NCBI RefSeq assembly: GCF_015706575.1
Contig: NW_024037074.1
Span: 14,311,334-14,375,333, forward strand
DNA length: 64,000 bases
Source of the DNA: Patiria miniata
Taxonomy: Eukaryota; Echinodermata; Asteroidea; Valvatida; Asterinidae
Direction of reading: 5' to 3'
Positions 45,567-56,454 of this stretch are shown one piece after another. A program made the translations under genes and the position numbers. The notes under the pieces were generated by a model. The model ran no database searches, had not been told where the DNA came from, and worked only from the letters and a program-made list of their open reading frames with translations. Each line of letters starts with the position of its first letter. The stretch's first letter is position 1.

Positions 45567-45678
45567 ACCGAAAAAGAGTATTGTGTTGTACTGGATAACA
45601 GCAACGCGAAGCAGCCTGGCTATTGGTATGATGTGCCCTGCACTGAGCAGCATAAATACATCTGCAGCATGGAAGTAG
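45567..45678 (+). CDS. Exon B3: CTLD1' C-terminal part
   Basis: 112 bp, phase 0 in, phase 1 out. It encodes TEKEYCVVLDNSNAKQPG, YWYDVPCTEQHKYICSME. It has the same WYD replacement of WND as A3, so that change predates the block duplication. Confidence 0.9.
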
Positions 45679-46243
45679 GTAAGTTCATCATGTTTTCTAC
45701 CAGTACTGTCACATTTTCACATTTTCCTTGTTTTAGGTTGCACTTTGGGGTCGTTTCTTTTGAGAGAAAATCCTACAAAGTGAATAATATTTCTTAACAT
45801 CTTGTGTACGGGTTTTAAATGCCCGGCTTACATGCATGACTGCACAGCAGCCTTTATCAGCAGAAAGCGTTTTTATTTTGCAGCTATACCCACTCCCCGG
45901 TGCCAAGTGGTTAAAGATCAAGTATAACATTCAAGTTTACTGACGTACAATGTCTTCAATTGATATACAGTGGAATCTCCATAAGTCAAACCTCAGGGGA
46001 ATGGGCTCAAATTTTGAGTTACGCAGAGTTTTCAGATATGCAATGGATTTTCTATTCAACGACAATTGACAGGAATAAGTTTTTACTTTGAGTTAGAAGT
46101 TTTTTTTAGATTTTTAGAACAGGTTTTGACTGATTAGATTTCACTGTGTTAGCATTATTGGATGACAGTTGAACCACAGATGTACAGTAAATTTAATTTT
46201 GTTTTTCTTTCCTTTGCTGTTTTCTTCCCCTGTGTTTGCTCAG
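45679..46243 (+). other. Intron B3
   Basis: 565 bp, AT-rich, ending in a long pyrimidine tract and TTTGCTCAG. No repeats recognised. Confidence 0.7.
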
Positions 46244-46509
46244 ATGACACAATAACTACTGGCAAACCGATACCCGCCCGCCGATGTGATGGCAATTTCA
46301 TCGCCTTAGGCACTGCATGTTTTTACTTGTACAATAGTGCACCCAAAAAATATGATGATGCACAAGCTGCATGCCAGGCCATAAGTCCAGGGGGCAAATA
46401 CGAAGTGAATCTTGCTACCGTACTGAATGGCTACGAGTCGGCACTTGTGGAGACTTTGTTATACTCATATGATGTACCCTATGCTTGGATTGGATTGAAA
46501 TCAGATAAC
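46244..46509 (+). CDS. Exon B4: CTLD2' N-terminal two thirds
   Basis: 266 bp, phase 1 in, phase 0 out. The linker DDTITTGKPIPARRC precedes GTACFYLYNS, YDDAQAACQAI, VLNGYESALVETL and AWIGLKSDN. The linker is more diverged from A4 than the domain. Confidence 0.9.
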
Positions 46510-46929
46510 GTGAGTTTCTCCTTGGACAAGCAGTTTTTTGACTCTCTCAAATTGACTGCCTTAAATATACTAGATGGTGTTAACCAGTCTTATTTTAAGC
46601 CTGTCTCTTGGCATTTTAAGCCAATATTATCTCTAGTAGACACTATTTCAATATATGAAAGCTATGTACTGGCATCAAAATGTTTTTCATCATTATGTAT
46701 CTATAGGCCTTACTACACATGGAAGAGACAGAGAAATGGCATAGTTAGCAGTATTGTCCAACCTACATGTAAATAACAAGCCTGGTGGTACCACCACGCT
46801 TTGGGTAACTGTCACCAAGATTAAAAGCTGCTCACAACTTCAAGTCGCCATATTTCAAATTTCTAGAATCTGTCTTAACCAAAACATATGAAGGTTTTCT
46901 ATTATCTGAAAGTGTAGACAGAATAACCT

Positions 46930-47893
46930 TGCAGCAGTCAAGCAAGCGATGAAAATAAAAGAGGTGTCAGTCGGTATGCATGCACATTCCAGTCAAGCAA
47001 GTGACGAATGTAAAAGAGGTGGCAGTGGATATACATTTACATTACTTGTTGCCGTCAAGTGTGCAATGAATATGAAAGAGGTTGCAGTGAGTATGTGTTG
47101 ACATTACTTGCTGCAGTCAAGCAAGCGACGAATGTAAAAGAGGTGGCAGCCGGTATGCATGCGCATTTCTTGCAGCAGTCAAGCAAGCATCGAATGTAAA
47201 AGAGTTGGCAGTCGGTATGCATGCATTAGTTAATATAGTGTGAATGATTTTAGGATTTTATTGGCGCTCCCCAAAGTGTCAGGGAAAAATAACCGGTCTA
47301 CATTTCAGCATGCCTCCCTGAAAAAATTCTGGATCCACTGTGCTGGCCCCCCCCAAAAAAAATATTTGTTCTAGAACCGCTCCTGGTGGCAGTCGGTATG
47401 CATGCACATTACTTGCAGCAGTCAAGCAAGCGATGAGTGTAAAAGAGGTGGCAGTCGGTATGCATGCACATTACTTGCTGCAGTCAAGGAAGCGATGAGT
47501 GTAAAAGAGGTGGCAGTCGGTATGCATGCACATTACTTGCAGCAGTCAAGCAAGCGATGAATGTAAAAGAGGTGGCAGTCGGTATGCATGCACATTACTT
47601 GCTGCTTTCAAGCAAGCGATGAATGTAAAAGTGGTGGCAGTCGGTATGCATACACATGACTTGCAGCAGTCAAGCAAGTGATGAATATGAAAGAGGTGGC
47701 AGTCAATGTGTATGCACATTACTTGCTGCAGTCAAGCAAGTGATGAATATGAAAGAGGTGGCAGTCAATGTGTATGCACATTACTTGCTGCAGTCAAGCA
47801 AGTGATGAATATGAAAGAGGTGGCAGTCAATGTGTATGCTTATTACTTGCTGCAGTCAGGTAAGCAATGAACATATGAAAGAGGTGGCAGTCA
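46930..47893 (+). repeat. 62-bp minisatellite, about 14 copies
   Basis: Units start GTCAAGCAAGCGATGA and continue through AAAGAGGTGGCAGTCGG, TATGCATGCACATTACTT and GCTGCA, with a 62-bp period. Three consecutive units near 47660-47850 are almost identical, which indicates recent local expansion. About 160 bp of unrelated sequence (47230-47390) interrupts the array after the fifth copy. Confidence 0.9.
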
Positions 47894-48020
47894 TGACTCG
47901 GCTTGACTACACACTGTGACTCGACTCAACTCGACTCAAACTTCTTGACCTAATGACTCGACTCAACTTGAGTCATTTCTTTAAAATGACTCGACTTAAG
48001 TCACAAAAATCAGTGACTCA
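47893..48020. repeat. GACTCGACTC-type interspersed repeat
   Basis: Alternating GACTCGACTCAA and TGAGTC phrases. A longer, opposite-sense relative (ACTCGAGTCGAGTC) lies at 53960-54140 in intron B10. Origin unknown. Confidence 0.6.
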
Positions 48021-48415
48021 TTACAACTGACCTTATACATTGGAAGGGTTCATTTTTAAGCATGTTAAGTGTTTAAATTAAAGGACCATTTCAAAGTGGG
48101 ACGATAACTTCCACAGCCATTCATTGTATTTGTCACTGCAAAAATCTGGAGGGGGGGGGGTTGATCCAATAGCCCATCAACTGGTTAAAAAAGGTCGGGG
48201 GATATATCCTCCCCATACTCTCATCAGAAACGTGGACTAATTAGCTACTGATTGGCCAATTTGGCTGCCATATTTTTATAACAAGTTCCGAAAGACCCGA
48301 TAGAAGGAGGGTAACTACATGAACTAGGAAGGTTACAATCAAAATGCATTGAGTGGTTGCTGTAATTATGTATATATGATGGATATATGATAAGTGTTTA
48401 CCTTTCTTTGTCCAG

Positions 48416-48587
48416 AATGAATTTAGGTGGGAATTTGACTACCCTATAGTCTATACTAATTGGGGGAAGGATGAACCCAGCGGTCAAGCTGGTGAAGGAT
48501 GTGTGCGTGCCAGGATCGATGGGGACAATTGGGACGACACAACGTGTGCTGACACAGCAGCATACATTTGCCGTTTTGATTCACCAG
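48416..48587 (+). CDS. Exon B5: CTLD2' C-terminal part
   Basis: 172 bp, phase 0 in, phase 1 out. It encodes NEFRWEFDYPIVYTNWG, KDEPSGQAGEGC, DNWDDTTCADTAAYICRF. EPS and WDD are as in A5. Confidence 0.9.
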
Positions 48588-50223
48588 GTAAGAACAAGAA
48601 CAGAAAATAACAAAGTTGGTGCTTGTAATAATAAAAATAATAATACATTCTTATATAGCGCATTTCAGGACCGTCGGAGCTCGCAATGCGCTTTACAATA
48701 AACAATTCAATATATGACTAAGGAAAACAATTTTCAAATAAATGTGTTAAAGCTATAGTCCATCATTTGTAATTAGTGCATTTTGTTCATTTGAAGCAAC
48801 AAAAGTGTTCAAAATCTAATGAAGGATACTGAGCAACTAACCTGATGAAGTTTCAGCTAAGCTTCAGCTGTACATTCCGTTAAAAGCAGCATTCTAAGAT
48901 CTCAATTTCAAATCAAAAGTTACTGAATCATGTTTTGAATTGTTTTGAATTGCAGCTATACGCGGTGTCGCGCACTGATCCGACGAATTATAACAACCGC
49001 GCCTTCTTTGCCTTCTTTCGTTGATTACTTCAAAATGACAGTTTCCCAGAAAGAATAATTTCACAGGGAGTTTAGTTCCCTTACTATTTTTCAACCAAGT
49101 TTGTTTTTCAACAGTAATTACGCCAGTTACTTTTTGGATGGCTGCAAATGATGGACTATAGCTTTAATAAAGGCTGGTCTTAAACGATGCCAGGTCACTT
49201 ACTGATCGCAGTGACAGTGGGAGAGAATTCCAAAGTCTAGGGCCCCACATGCAAATGCTCTTTCACAATTGTTCTTCATTTTTCCGGGTTTTATGGTGAG
49301 AAGATGCTAGGCCTTGATGGATTGTAGAATGTTTGTGACTTGATCTGGCACAAAAAGTTATAATGACGCACAAAAATCATGTGAGTTGAACACCACCAAG
49401 TAACGTATGTTTTGCTTTTGCCGTAAGGAAAACAGCTTATTAACTTCGTAGTCCTCATTCCACTGTCTAAGCCCCATCCAACCCCACCCCAGTCCTCATT
49501 CCACTGTCTAAACCCCATCCAACGCCCACCCCAGTCCTCATTCCACTGTCCAAGCCCCACCCAACCCCCACCCCAGTCCCCATTCCTCTGTCTAAGCTCC
49601 ATCCAACCCTCGCCCCAGTCCCCATTCCACTGTATAAACCCCATCCAACGCCCACCTGAGTCCTCATTCCTCTGTCTAAGCCCCACCCAACCCCCACCTC
49701 AGTCCCCATTCCATTGCCTAAGCCCCACCCAACCCCCACCCCAGTCCTCATTCCACTGTCTAAGCCCCATCCAACCCCCACCTCAGTCCTCATTCCACTG
49801 TCTAAGCCCCACCCAACCCCTACCCCAGTCCTCATTCCACTGTCTAAGCCCCATCCAACACCACCCATCCAACGTCCACCCCAGTCCTCATTCCACTGTC
49901 TAAGCCCCACCCAACCCCACCCCAGTCATTCCACTGTCTAATCCCCATCCAATCCCACCCCAGTCCCCATTCCTCTGTCTAAGCCCCATCCAACCCTCAC
50001 CCCAGTCCCCATTCCACTGTCTAAGCCCCATCCAACCCCCACCCCAGTCCCCATTCCACTGTATAAACCCCATCCAACGCCCACCCGAGTCCTCATTCCT
50101 CTGTCTAAGCCCCACCCAACCCCCACCTCAGTCCCCATTCCATTGTCTAAGCCCCACCCAACCCCCACCCCAGTCATTCCACTGGCAACTCTGACACTCG
50201 GCAATTCTCTGTCATTCTCTCAG
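48588..50223 (+). other. Intron B5
   Basis: 1636 bp. An interspersed-repeat segment (48620-48720, TTATATAGCGCATTTC...GCGCTTTACA) continues at about 49180-49330 (GAGAATTCCAAAGTCTAGGG) after an interruption. The 42-bp minisatellite then fills 49452-50186, leaving under 40 bp before the acceptor. Confidence 0.7.
49452..50186. repeat. 42-bp C-rich minisatellite, about 17 copies
   Basis: The unit TCCAACCCCCACCCCAG, then TCCTCATTCCACTGTCTAAG and CCCCA, repeats every 42 bp with C/T variation. One strand is almost free of G and the other of C. As 42 is 14 codons, both strands show long open frames (Gly/Trp/Arg-rich on minus), which I regard as an artefact. Confidence 0.9.
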
Positions 50224-50353
50224 CATTGACCTACCCAACTCCTGACCCGGATTTGGTGAAGTTACCCTGCCCCGATGATGACTGGATCTCCCAAGGTGAA
50301 AACTGCTACTACTTCTCTAACAGAAAGACAGACTGGGGAGAGGCCAATTACAG
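50224..50353 (+). CDS. Exon B6: linker and CTLD3' start
   Basis: 130 bp, phase 1 in, phase 2 out (donor GTGAGG). It encodes LTYPTPDPDLVKLPCP, DDDWISQGENCYYFSN and WGEANYR. The linker start differs from A6, the domain little. Confidence 0.9.
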
Positions 50354-51280
50354 GTGAGGCCAGGGGAGGAACAGTGACACAGAAATACAAAGACCCCTTT
50401 GATTTGATTTGATAAACATTTAGACAAGATTGATTCGTGATTGACCTATGATTGCATTCCATGGCATGGACTATAAGTAACGGACAATGGTAACCAATGA
50501 TGACTTGGGATTAAGCGGTGATAGCTGTGATGATGACGTGCTGACACTGAATGATGGCAAGGCCTGAACTTGCCAATTTTGAGCTGGAATGTTACCGTCA
50601 TTTTGAACTACCTATTGTGGAAAATTCCCATCCAAGACACTGTGAACATCGACTCGGTAAAAAAATCCATATCTCGACTAAAAACAGTTAACAACATATC
50701 ACCACGTTTTAATCCCATTTTAACCGTGTACACCGAGCCTTGTAAATGGTTCGTGTTTTAACCTTGTTTCACCCAGACCCCTTCATTGTTGTTCAGTACT
50801 AATCCTCTCCCCCTCCGTGCCCTGGCCAAACAAAGGGTCACCCGTTTTCACCTTGTGTATATTAAATGCCGCAAAACTGACCGTAGAAAGTGGCTCCGAA
50901 AACGACCCCCATTTTAACCGAGGAGCAGGCTTGGCCCTGGGGGAGTAAATATCGCAAAACTGACCGCAGAGTTAATGAGCAAACCTCAACTGAGTTTCTG
51001 AAAATGACCCCCATCATTTAATCGCTTGTTTTTGGTCCCATAATTTAATTGTGAATCAAGACGGTTAAATTGTGAGAATAATGGTACCTGTATGTACCCA
51101 GATTTAACTGTAAAACAGAGTTTATTAACTGAGCTGTGAGTTATTAGTGAGATTTGCAGTCCAAATAATTACTAGATGGGCTGGAAGATAAAATCAATGT
51201 ATGCACAACCACACAGACTGCGCAAACTATAAATAGTTCATTGCAGCCAATTAGGGTTTATATTTCTTGTTCATACAAAG
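50354..51280 (+). other. Intron B6
   Basis: 927 bp. Two related phrases (CGCAAAACTGACCGYAGA, AATGACCCCCAT) repeat around 50870-51020, together with TTTAACCGTG elements from 50690, which suggests a small unclassified repeat. There is no counterpart of the block-A MITE. Confidence 0.6.
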
Positions 51281-51432
51281 ATGCATGCGGATGTATGAGG
51301 GTGCCATGCTTGCAAGCATCACTTCATCAGCTGACAACCAATTCATTTATGAAAGGGCCAAAGCCAAATACCCAGCAGAACAATTTGTTTGGATTGGACT
51401 GACACGTGTACAGACTGGCAGTGATAATTGGG
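51281..51432 (+). CDS. Exon B7: CTLD3' middle part
   Basis: 152 bp, phase 2 in, phase 1 out. It encodes CMRMYEGAMLASITSSADN, then FIYERAKAKYPAEQF and VWIGLTRVQTGSDNWG. The segment between FIY and VWIGL is heavily changed relative to A7. Confidence 0.9.
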
Positions 51433-52338
51433 GTAAGTGGCTTTGTTCATATGTAGCATGGACTGCTGTCTGTGGAGATAAAACTAAATCAATTTGGAGT
51501 CAGTTACGGTATGTAATCCTTGAGCAATTAAATCCTAAATGCTTTGAACACATAAGACAATTATGTGTTGTATTGTGCTCATGGCAACAATAGGCATACC
51601 ATCATGATTGATAATTCACGTGTATGCAGTGTGTCCTGCATATAGATGTCATCAGTGATCACAAAGTTCCCGTTCTCTTGGAATGGGGTCATTTGAACTT
51701 AGGTAATCCAATTAAACAGAATTGTCAGGTTTGAAAATGCTAACATATTCTAAACTGCTGTTATTACACTGACGTATTTGGTTAAACTCATACTATTATT
51801 GACTGAAGCGTGCCATTTCGATCGGCGAAACTGTTTAGCATCCTACCTTTTTTAACTAAGTGGGAGGCCTTTTTTTACAATTTTTGTTCTTCCAAAAAGG
51901 CCGCCCGACCGGGCTATTTATCAAGATGGCCGCCATTGGACTCAGGAAATGACATAAAAGCTTTATATGGGCTAGATGCAACAGATAAAGAGGCGAAAAT
52001 GATGTCACTGTTGAAAATTTATCATTTTTTGGGTTAAAAAAATGAAGAAAAGGAGGCGACCTCCAAAAAGGAAGCGGGCTCGGACGCTGAACATGTTTTT
52101 TATTTTTTTAATTTCGCCTTATAACACAAATTTATAAATGGTACCCATTCCCGATGAGACAAGTAGTGTGCTAACATGTAGAATCATGTCCACAGTTGGA
52201 AAACTCTTTTACACAAATAATTGTGAGTACACCTTTGCACTCAATCAAATGATGCAAAAATTGCAGAATTGCCCATTATGCACGTGCAACTTAGGAAAGC
52301 AGTCTCTGAACATTGTGCATCGTCTGTCTTTTTCTCAG
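51433..52338 (+). other. Intron B7
   Basis: 906 bp. The centre (51800-52100) contains a GC-richer stretch unlike intron A7 (CGCCCGACCGGGC, GGCCGCCATTGGA), probably an inserted repeat of unknown type. Confidence 0.6.
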
Positions 52339-52533
52339 GCACATTTGAGTGGATTGATCAGGAACAGTTGAATTATGCCCTGTGGAGTGCAGCCGAGCCT
52401 GACGGAAATGATCCAAATGCAGCTCTGTTGGAGTCTTGTGTTGCCATGTCCATTACCTCTGCAGGTGCAGGGGCCTGGCTGGACGAAATTTGCCAGTTCA
52501 GTGCCCTCAACTCTGTTTGCAAACTGCCCAAAC
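52339..52533 (+). CDS. Exon B8: CTLD3' C-terminal part
   Basis: 195 bp, phase 1 in and out. It encodes TFEWIDQEQLNYALWSA, AEPDGNDPNAALLESC, AWLDEICQFSALNSVCKLPK. The long-loop motif is EPD, against QPD in A8. All cysteines are kept. Confidence 0.92.
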
Positions 52534-53009
52534 GTGAGTACATGTATACCACAGTTAATATTCTGAACTTCGACCAACATGAAACCATTTACATTTTCTC
52601 TCTGCATTGCTTTAACTCAAATTTTAGATTTAAAATTTTAAATTTACAAATCATATACTCCTTTACGGCAACAGTAAATAAAATATAAGTGTGACAAGTG
52701 GTATATGCTCTGATAGAGGTGGTAAAAGAATGCTGTTTTCCAAATACCTCACTGACCACCATGACCACTGGATGAAATTAGGACAATGGTAAATTCCGGC
52801 ATTCCTCATTTCCACAAATGTTCCATGCAACAATTTCAGGAGCGGGTCCTGATTTTGCAGCCACCCATTTTCAGGTCTTTAAATTTCTGAGATAATTTGT
52901 TTGACGATCTTAAAATATTTGTGAAACGTTCATATTCACATCAAATCAATTTCCACTCTAGCTGCTCAATTATTTTAATTATTGGATATGGTGTTTTTTT
53001 GTGTTTCAG
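52534..53009 (+). other. Intron B8
   Basis: 476 bp, closely similar along its length to intron A8; no repeats. Confidence 0.8.
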
Positions 53010-53030
53010 AGAGTTCTTATCAGCAACGGA
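53010..53030 (+). CDS. Exon B9: symmetric 21-nt linker micro-exon
   Basis: Same position, length and phases as A9, reading (Q)SSYQQR plus one base between GTGTTTCAG and GTAAGT. Five substitutions and no indel relative to A9 support selection on reading frame. Confidence 0.7.
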
Positions 53031-53577
53031 GTAAGTCACATTGATTTTTATATTTCTATAATGTACTTGTATAGATCTATTTTTTTCCATGTGGAACATT
53101 TTTGTTGACATGTTGAGACCTTTAAATGTGTAGAACAATTGTGACTGGTTATTTCTGATAACTGAATTGATATGTATGTTAATGCTTGTAGTTATTCATG
53201 TACTTGCTTTAGATCAGTCAGATGTTATTTATACATGATAAAAGAAAAAGTGGTCGCAAACTTACCATTTTACTAAGTTTTTTTAATGGTATATCGGACA
53301 ACAATATTTGAGCCAGTTTTTCCTCCAAAGAATAGCTGAGATTATACACATAAACAATCCATTGATGCAAGCTCTCATTTTCAAAAATTTAAAGTAAAGT
53401 CTTGAAACTATTCCAAGAAATCTGCTGAATTTCACGAGATACGGCTAAACCTTTATGAAGGTGTGCTGAAAAAGACAGGTGCATGATGATGAATGGGAAA
53501 AAATAGAGGAATCTCTGGACTCGTATTGTTGGTGACTGGGTTTTAAACTTTGCCTATATTGGAATAATTAAATTCAG
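53031..53577 (+). other. Intron B9
   Basis: 547 bp, similar to intron A9 throughout; no repeats recognised. Confidence 0.8.
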
Positions 53578-53756
53578 TTTGTGGCGGGAATGTTGAAGAG
53601 TTGAAAGTTGGAGATCAGTGCTACTTTCCAAGTACTATTTTGGGACCTACACAGTCTGACAAAACCTGGACTGAAGCAGAGAATAAATGTCGCGAATATG
53701 GTGGCCACCTGACAACTGCCAAGGATCTGGATGAGCAAAACTTGGTGCGGACATTG
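53578..53756 (+). CDS. Exon B10: CTLD4' N-terminal part
   Basis: 179 bp, phase 1 in, phase 0 out. It encodes CGGNVEELKVGDQCYFPS, KTWTEAENKCREYGGHL, TTAKDLDEQNLVRTL. Only three or so residues differ from A10. Confidence 0.92.
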
Positions 53757-53959
53757 GTAAGTAATCCATCAGATATTATTCTATGCTGATTGTATGGAAC
53801 TACTTTACAATCATGGGCATCCAACTGAAAGATACATATAGTGCCACACCTCAGAACACTTTGTGGGGGTGCCTAGTTATTTCTACCATTGTGTAACAGG
53901 TTATGACCACATAATTTGATATTATTATGCACCGGATAATGCAAACTTTTACTTTTACT

Positions 53960-54140
53960 GTTGGGACTCAAGTCTTGTTAGCCTTCGCTCGAGTCGAGTC
54001 TTCTGGTGAGGGACTCGAGTCAAGTCGAGTCATTTGCTCTCAGTGACTCGAGTCGAGTCAAGTCATTTACCCATAGGGACTCGAGTCGAGTCACCAATAT
54101 TGTGACTCAAGTCAGACTTGAATCAAGTCATTACAGGTCT
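53960..54140. repeat. ACTCGAGTCGAGTC-type repeat
   Basis: At least five clusters of GACTCGAGTC(GAGTC) separated by 20-30 bp. Every cluster contains XhoI-like CTCGAG palindromes. Related to the patch at 47893-48020. Confidence 0.7.
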
Positions 54141-54409
54141 GGTCATGTAGACTACCAATACGTGTAAATGAAATCAAGTGATTTTTTTCTAATCAGTGAC
54201 TTAATACAATCAATCTGTAAACTCCTTAGTGATAGGTTTAAGGGTGCATGGGGATTTAGACACATTTTTAGACATATCAATATTTTTAAATTTAAAAAAT
54301 CTGATTTAACTAAAAAAAAATCGAGTTTAAATTAGATAAATCTGATATTTAATTTTTGTTTTTAAATAAAAAAATCGCCAACCCTGCCGTTTGACCATTT
54401 CTTCATATA

Positions 54410-54800
54410 TGACCGTAGGTTAAAGGTTAGGTTAAGTTTTGAAAACAGATGTATAACTTGTACACACATGCTTTCATGGATTTGATGAAACTTAGATACA
54501 GTGACCCTTGGGTGGGACGTCACAATTCTTCATCGGAATACTGAGGTTAAAGGTCATGTAGGGGTCATTATAGGTCATTGTTCAAATATGCTTCAAATTA
54601 TTTCTTGTTTACAGAATTTCATGGGTTTTAATGTAACTTGGATAGAGTGATCCTTGGGAACAACTCTTCCAAAATTGGAGGTCAAAGGTTATCTAGGGTT
54701 CAATTGTGGTCGTTGAAAAATTGAAATTTGACTTTCTTAAGATCACAAAACATATAGGGATTGACCTCAAAAAAGGCAACACATGCGATCTGCGGATCAC
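54410..54800. repeat. Two-copy ~165-bp repeat
   Basis: Two successive segments share TTGTGGTC/CATTATAGGTC, ATTTCATGG/GGATTTGATG-AACTTGGATA and GTGACCCTTGGG phrases in the same order. The stretch ends with GATCTGCGGATC. It may be a body of another tandem-repeat-bearing transposon. Confidence 0.4.
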
Positions 54801-55506
54801 TTGTTTTAAAAAATAACCAACATGCATTATACAAAACAATAGCTTTAGTCTGCCTTACATTAAAAAAAAAATCAGGGAACTTTTAAAATGTTATTTAATC
54901 CACAGTTTAGTTTATGACAACATTGACAATACGCTCTTTCATTTTTGTACAAGTTTTTCAGAATTGGGTAGTTTGCACGACATCATGCTAATTAAGTATA
55001 GGTACATGTAACTTTATATAGTTTGGAGAACATTGAGATTTGCTGTTTCTGCTATGACATGCTGAACAAATGTACCTTAAAAACCTATATATACCTGCAT
55101 GTTGGCCTTGTGGTTGGTATCACTGATGTATGTGTGTATTCACCATTTGCTCGCGCTGATCGCCCATTTAGCTGATGACAGATGGACAAGCTCTTACAGC
55201 TAGTAGCAGATGACTCACCCACAAAATGAGTGAGAGGTGGGTACCTGCTAAGTGATCAGGAGGGTGCATGCCTAGCTATGCAAGCGACTTGCCTGCTATG
55301 TTGGCGACAGGTGGACGTTTGCCCGCAAAGTGGCTGCTTCCCCCACAAAGCAGACAAGAGGTTGTGAAGCCGCCTCCCCTGAGAAACTGGCAAGACACAT
55401 TCTTTGTTATTCAAGAAATATTTGTGAACCCAACTCTGTTGATAAATCCAACAGACATTTTGTTCATGTTTTGGTAAAATGATTTTATGCTTGTTACTGT
55501 TTATAG

Positions 55507-55565
55507 TCATTCGGTTTTGCAAGGAGTTACTGGCTTGGTTTGCGGGATGAAGGCGCAGCTTTTCG
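55507..55565 (+). CDS. Exon B11: CTLD4' core strand
   Basis: 59 bp, phase 0 in, phase 2 out. It encodes SFGFARSYWLGLRDEGAAF. Matches A11 in length and phase. Confidence 0.88.
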
Positions 55566-56167
55566 GTGAGTTATATGTATTTACATTAAGAACAGCAGCA
55601 GCTACAGGACGTTCTAAAATAGAACAAACCCTGCGTACAATTTCTGGCATGAAACTCTTTCAAAAATATTTCCCCTTTTCACCTGTCAGTCACAAGTCAG
55701 TTTACTACTTTACATTGTGGGATGCATCTTCATTTTATTTTATATGAAAATGATACATTCATCTTATGAATATAAATTGTGATTCCCGCTGCTACATGTA
55801 TATCAGATTTGAACCAGCCAACCGATCCGCAAGCTCGGTGGTCGAGGGGTAAGACGTCTGAACTAGAGAGCAGGAGTTCATGGGTTTGAGTCCAACCCAA
55901 GTGAATTTTCGTCTGAACTGTGTCAAAAGCATTCATTGATCCTTACTCCTAAATATAAGTGCCCTCACCACTCAAGCAGAGAACACGTACATGTCAGTTT
56001 TACGGGCTGACATGATCTTTAATTTCAATAAAACTTAGCCTAGAGTTTTGACATTTCAGGAAACTTGGGCCCTGGCCCTGGTGAGTTGTAGCAAAACAAT
56101 GTCTAATTGGGGCATGGCATTACATTTTTATTTCTAACATTGTTCTGTTTTTTTTTACTTCACAAAG
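55566..56167 (+). other. Intron B11
   Basis: 602 bp containing a tRNA-derived SINE head (55815-55905). It lacks the LINE remnant of intron A11. Confidence 0.7.
55815..55905 (+). mobile_element. tRNA-derived SINE head
   Basis: A-box-like CTCGGTGGTCGAGGGGTAAG and B-box-like GGGTTTGAGTCC lie about 45 bp apart with AGAGAGCAGGAGTTCA between, as in Ser/Leu-tRNA-derived SINEs. No acceptor stem pairs, so it is not a tRNA gene. Related pieces occur at 24510, 38020 and 41388. Confidence 0.6.
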
Positions 56168-56283
56168 CTGGAGTGACGGCACTGCGTTTAACATCAATAC
56201 CGACTACTCGGAATTCCCTGGTGGTCAACTTCCTGAGAACCTGGCTGGTGAAGAAGATTGTACAGAACTGCGTATATGGCAGA
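56168..56283 (+). CDS. Exon B12: CTLD4' long loop
   Basis: 116 bp, phase 2 in, phase 1 out. It encodes WSDGTAFNINTDYSEFPGG, QLPENLAGEEDCTELRIW. LPEN stands in place of the LPDN of A12; neither is a classical sugar motif. Confidence 0.88.
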
Positions 56284-56454
56284 GTAAGCATAGACCTTTT
56301 GCTCTGTGCCCCCTCACTGAGGGCGATGTTTGCTATTTATATTCAGTGACAATGAATTTACAAGTTGTTTACTCGTGTGTATTACAGAGGAATATAGGTC
56401 TGCCTCGCATGTGGCATCAAATGCGAGGGTTCTATTGATTTCTATCAGTTTATT

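Larger units (their letters stand above)
46510..48415 (+). other. Intron B4
   Basis: 1906 bp. It contains the 62-bp satellite (46930-47893), followed by a GACTCGACTC-type patch (47893-48010) and a G9 run near 48155. The partner intron A4 holds only about 1.5 copies of the 62-bp unit. Confidence 0.7.
53757..55506 (+). other. Intron B10
   Basis: 1750 bp. An ACTCGAGTCGAGTC patch (53960-54140) is followed by a two-copy repeat of about 160-170 bp (54410-54800, with GATTTGATGAAACTTAG and AGGTCAAAGGTCAT-type phrases) ending near a GATCTGCGGATC hairpin, then the segment conserved with intron A10 (55140-55395). It lacks the block-A MITE. Confidence 0.6.

Noticed and set aside
49291..50204. Long minus-strand open frames with a GMRTGVGVGWGLDS-type repeat
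   Set aside because: Period 42 bp equals 14 codons, so a C-rich minisatellite stays open on both strands. It lies wholly inside an intron with no start or splice context.
55815..55905. tRNA gene
   Set aside because: A- and B-box-like sequences are present, but no acceptor stem or clear anticodon arm pairs, and related pieces occur elsewhere; a SINE head fits better.
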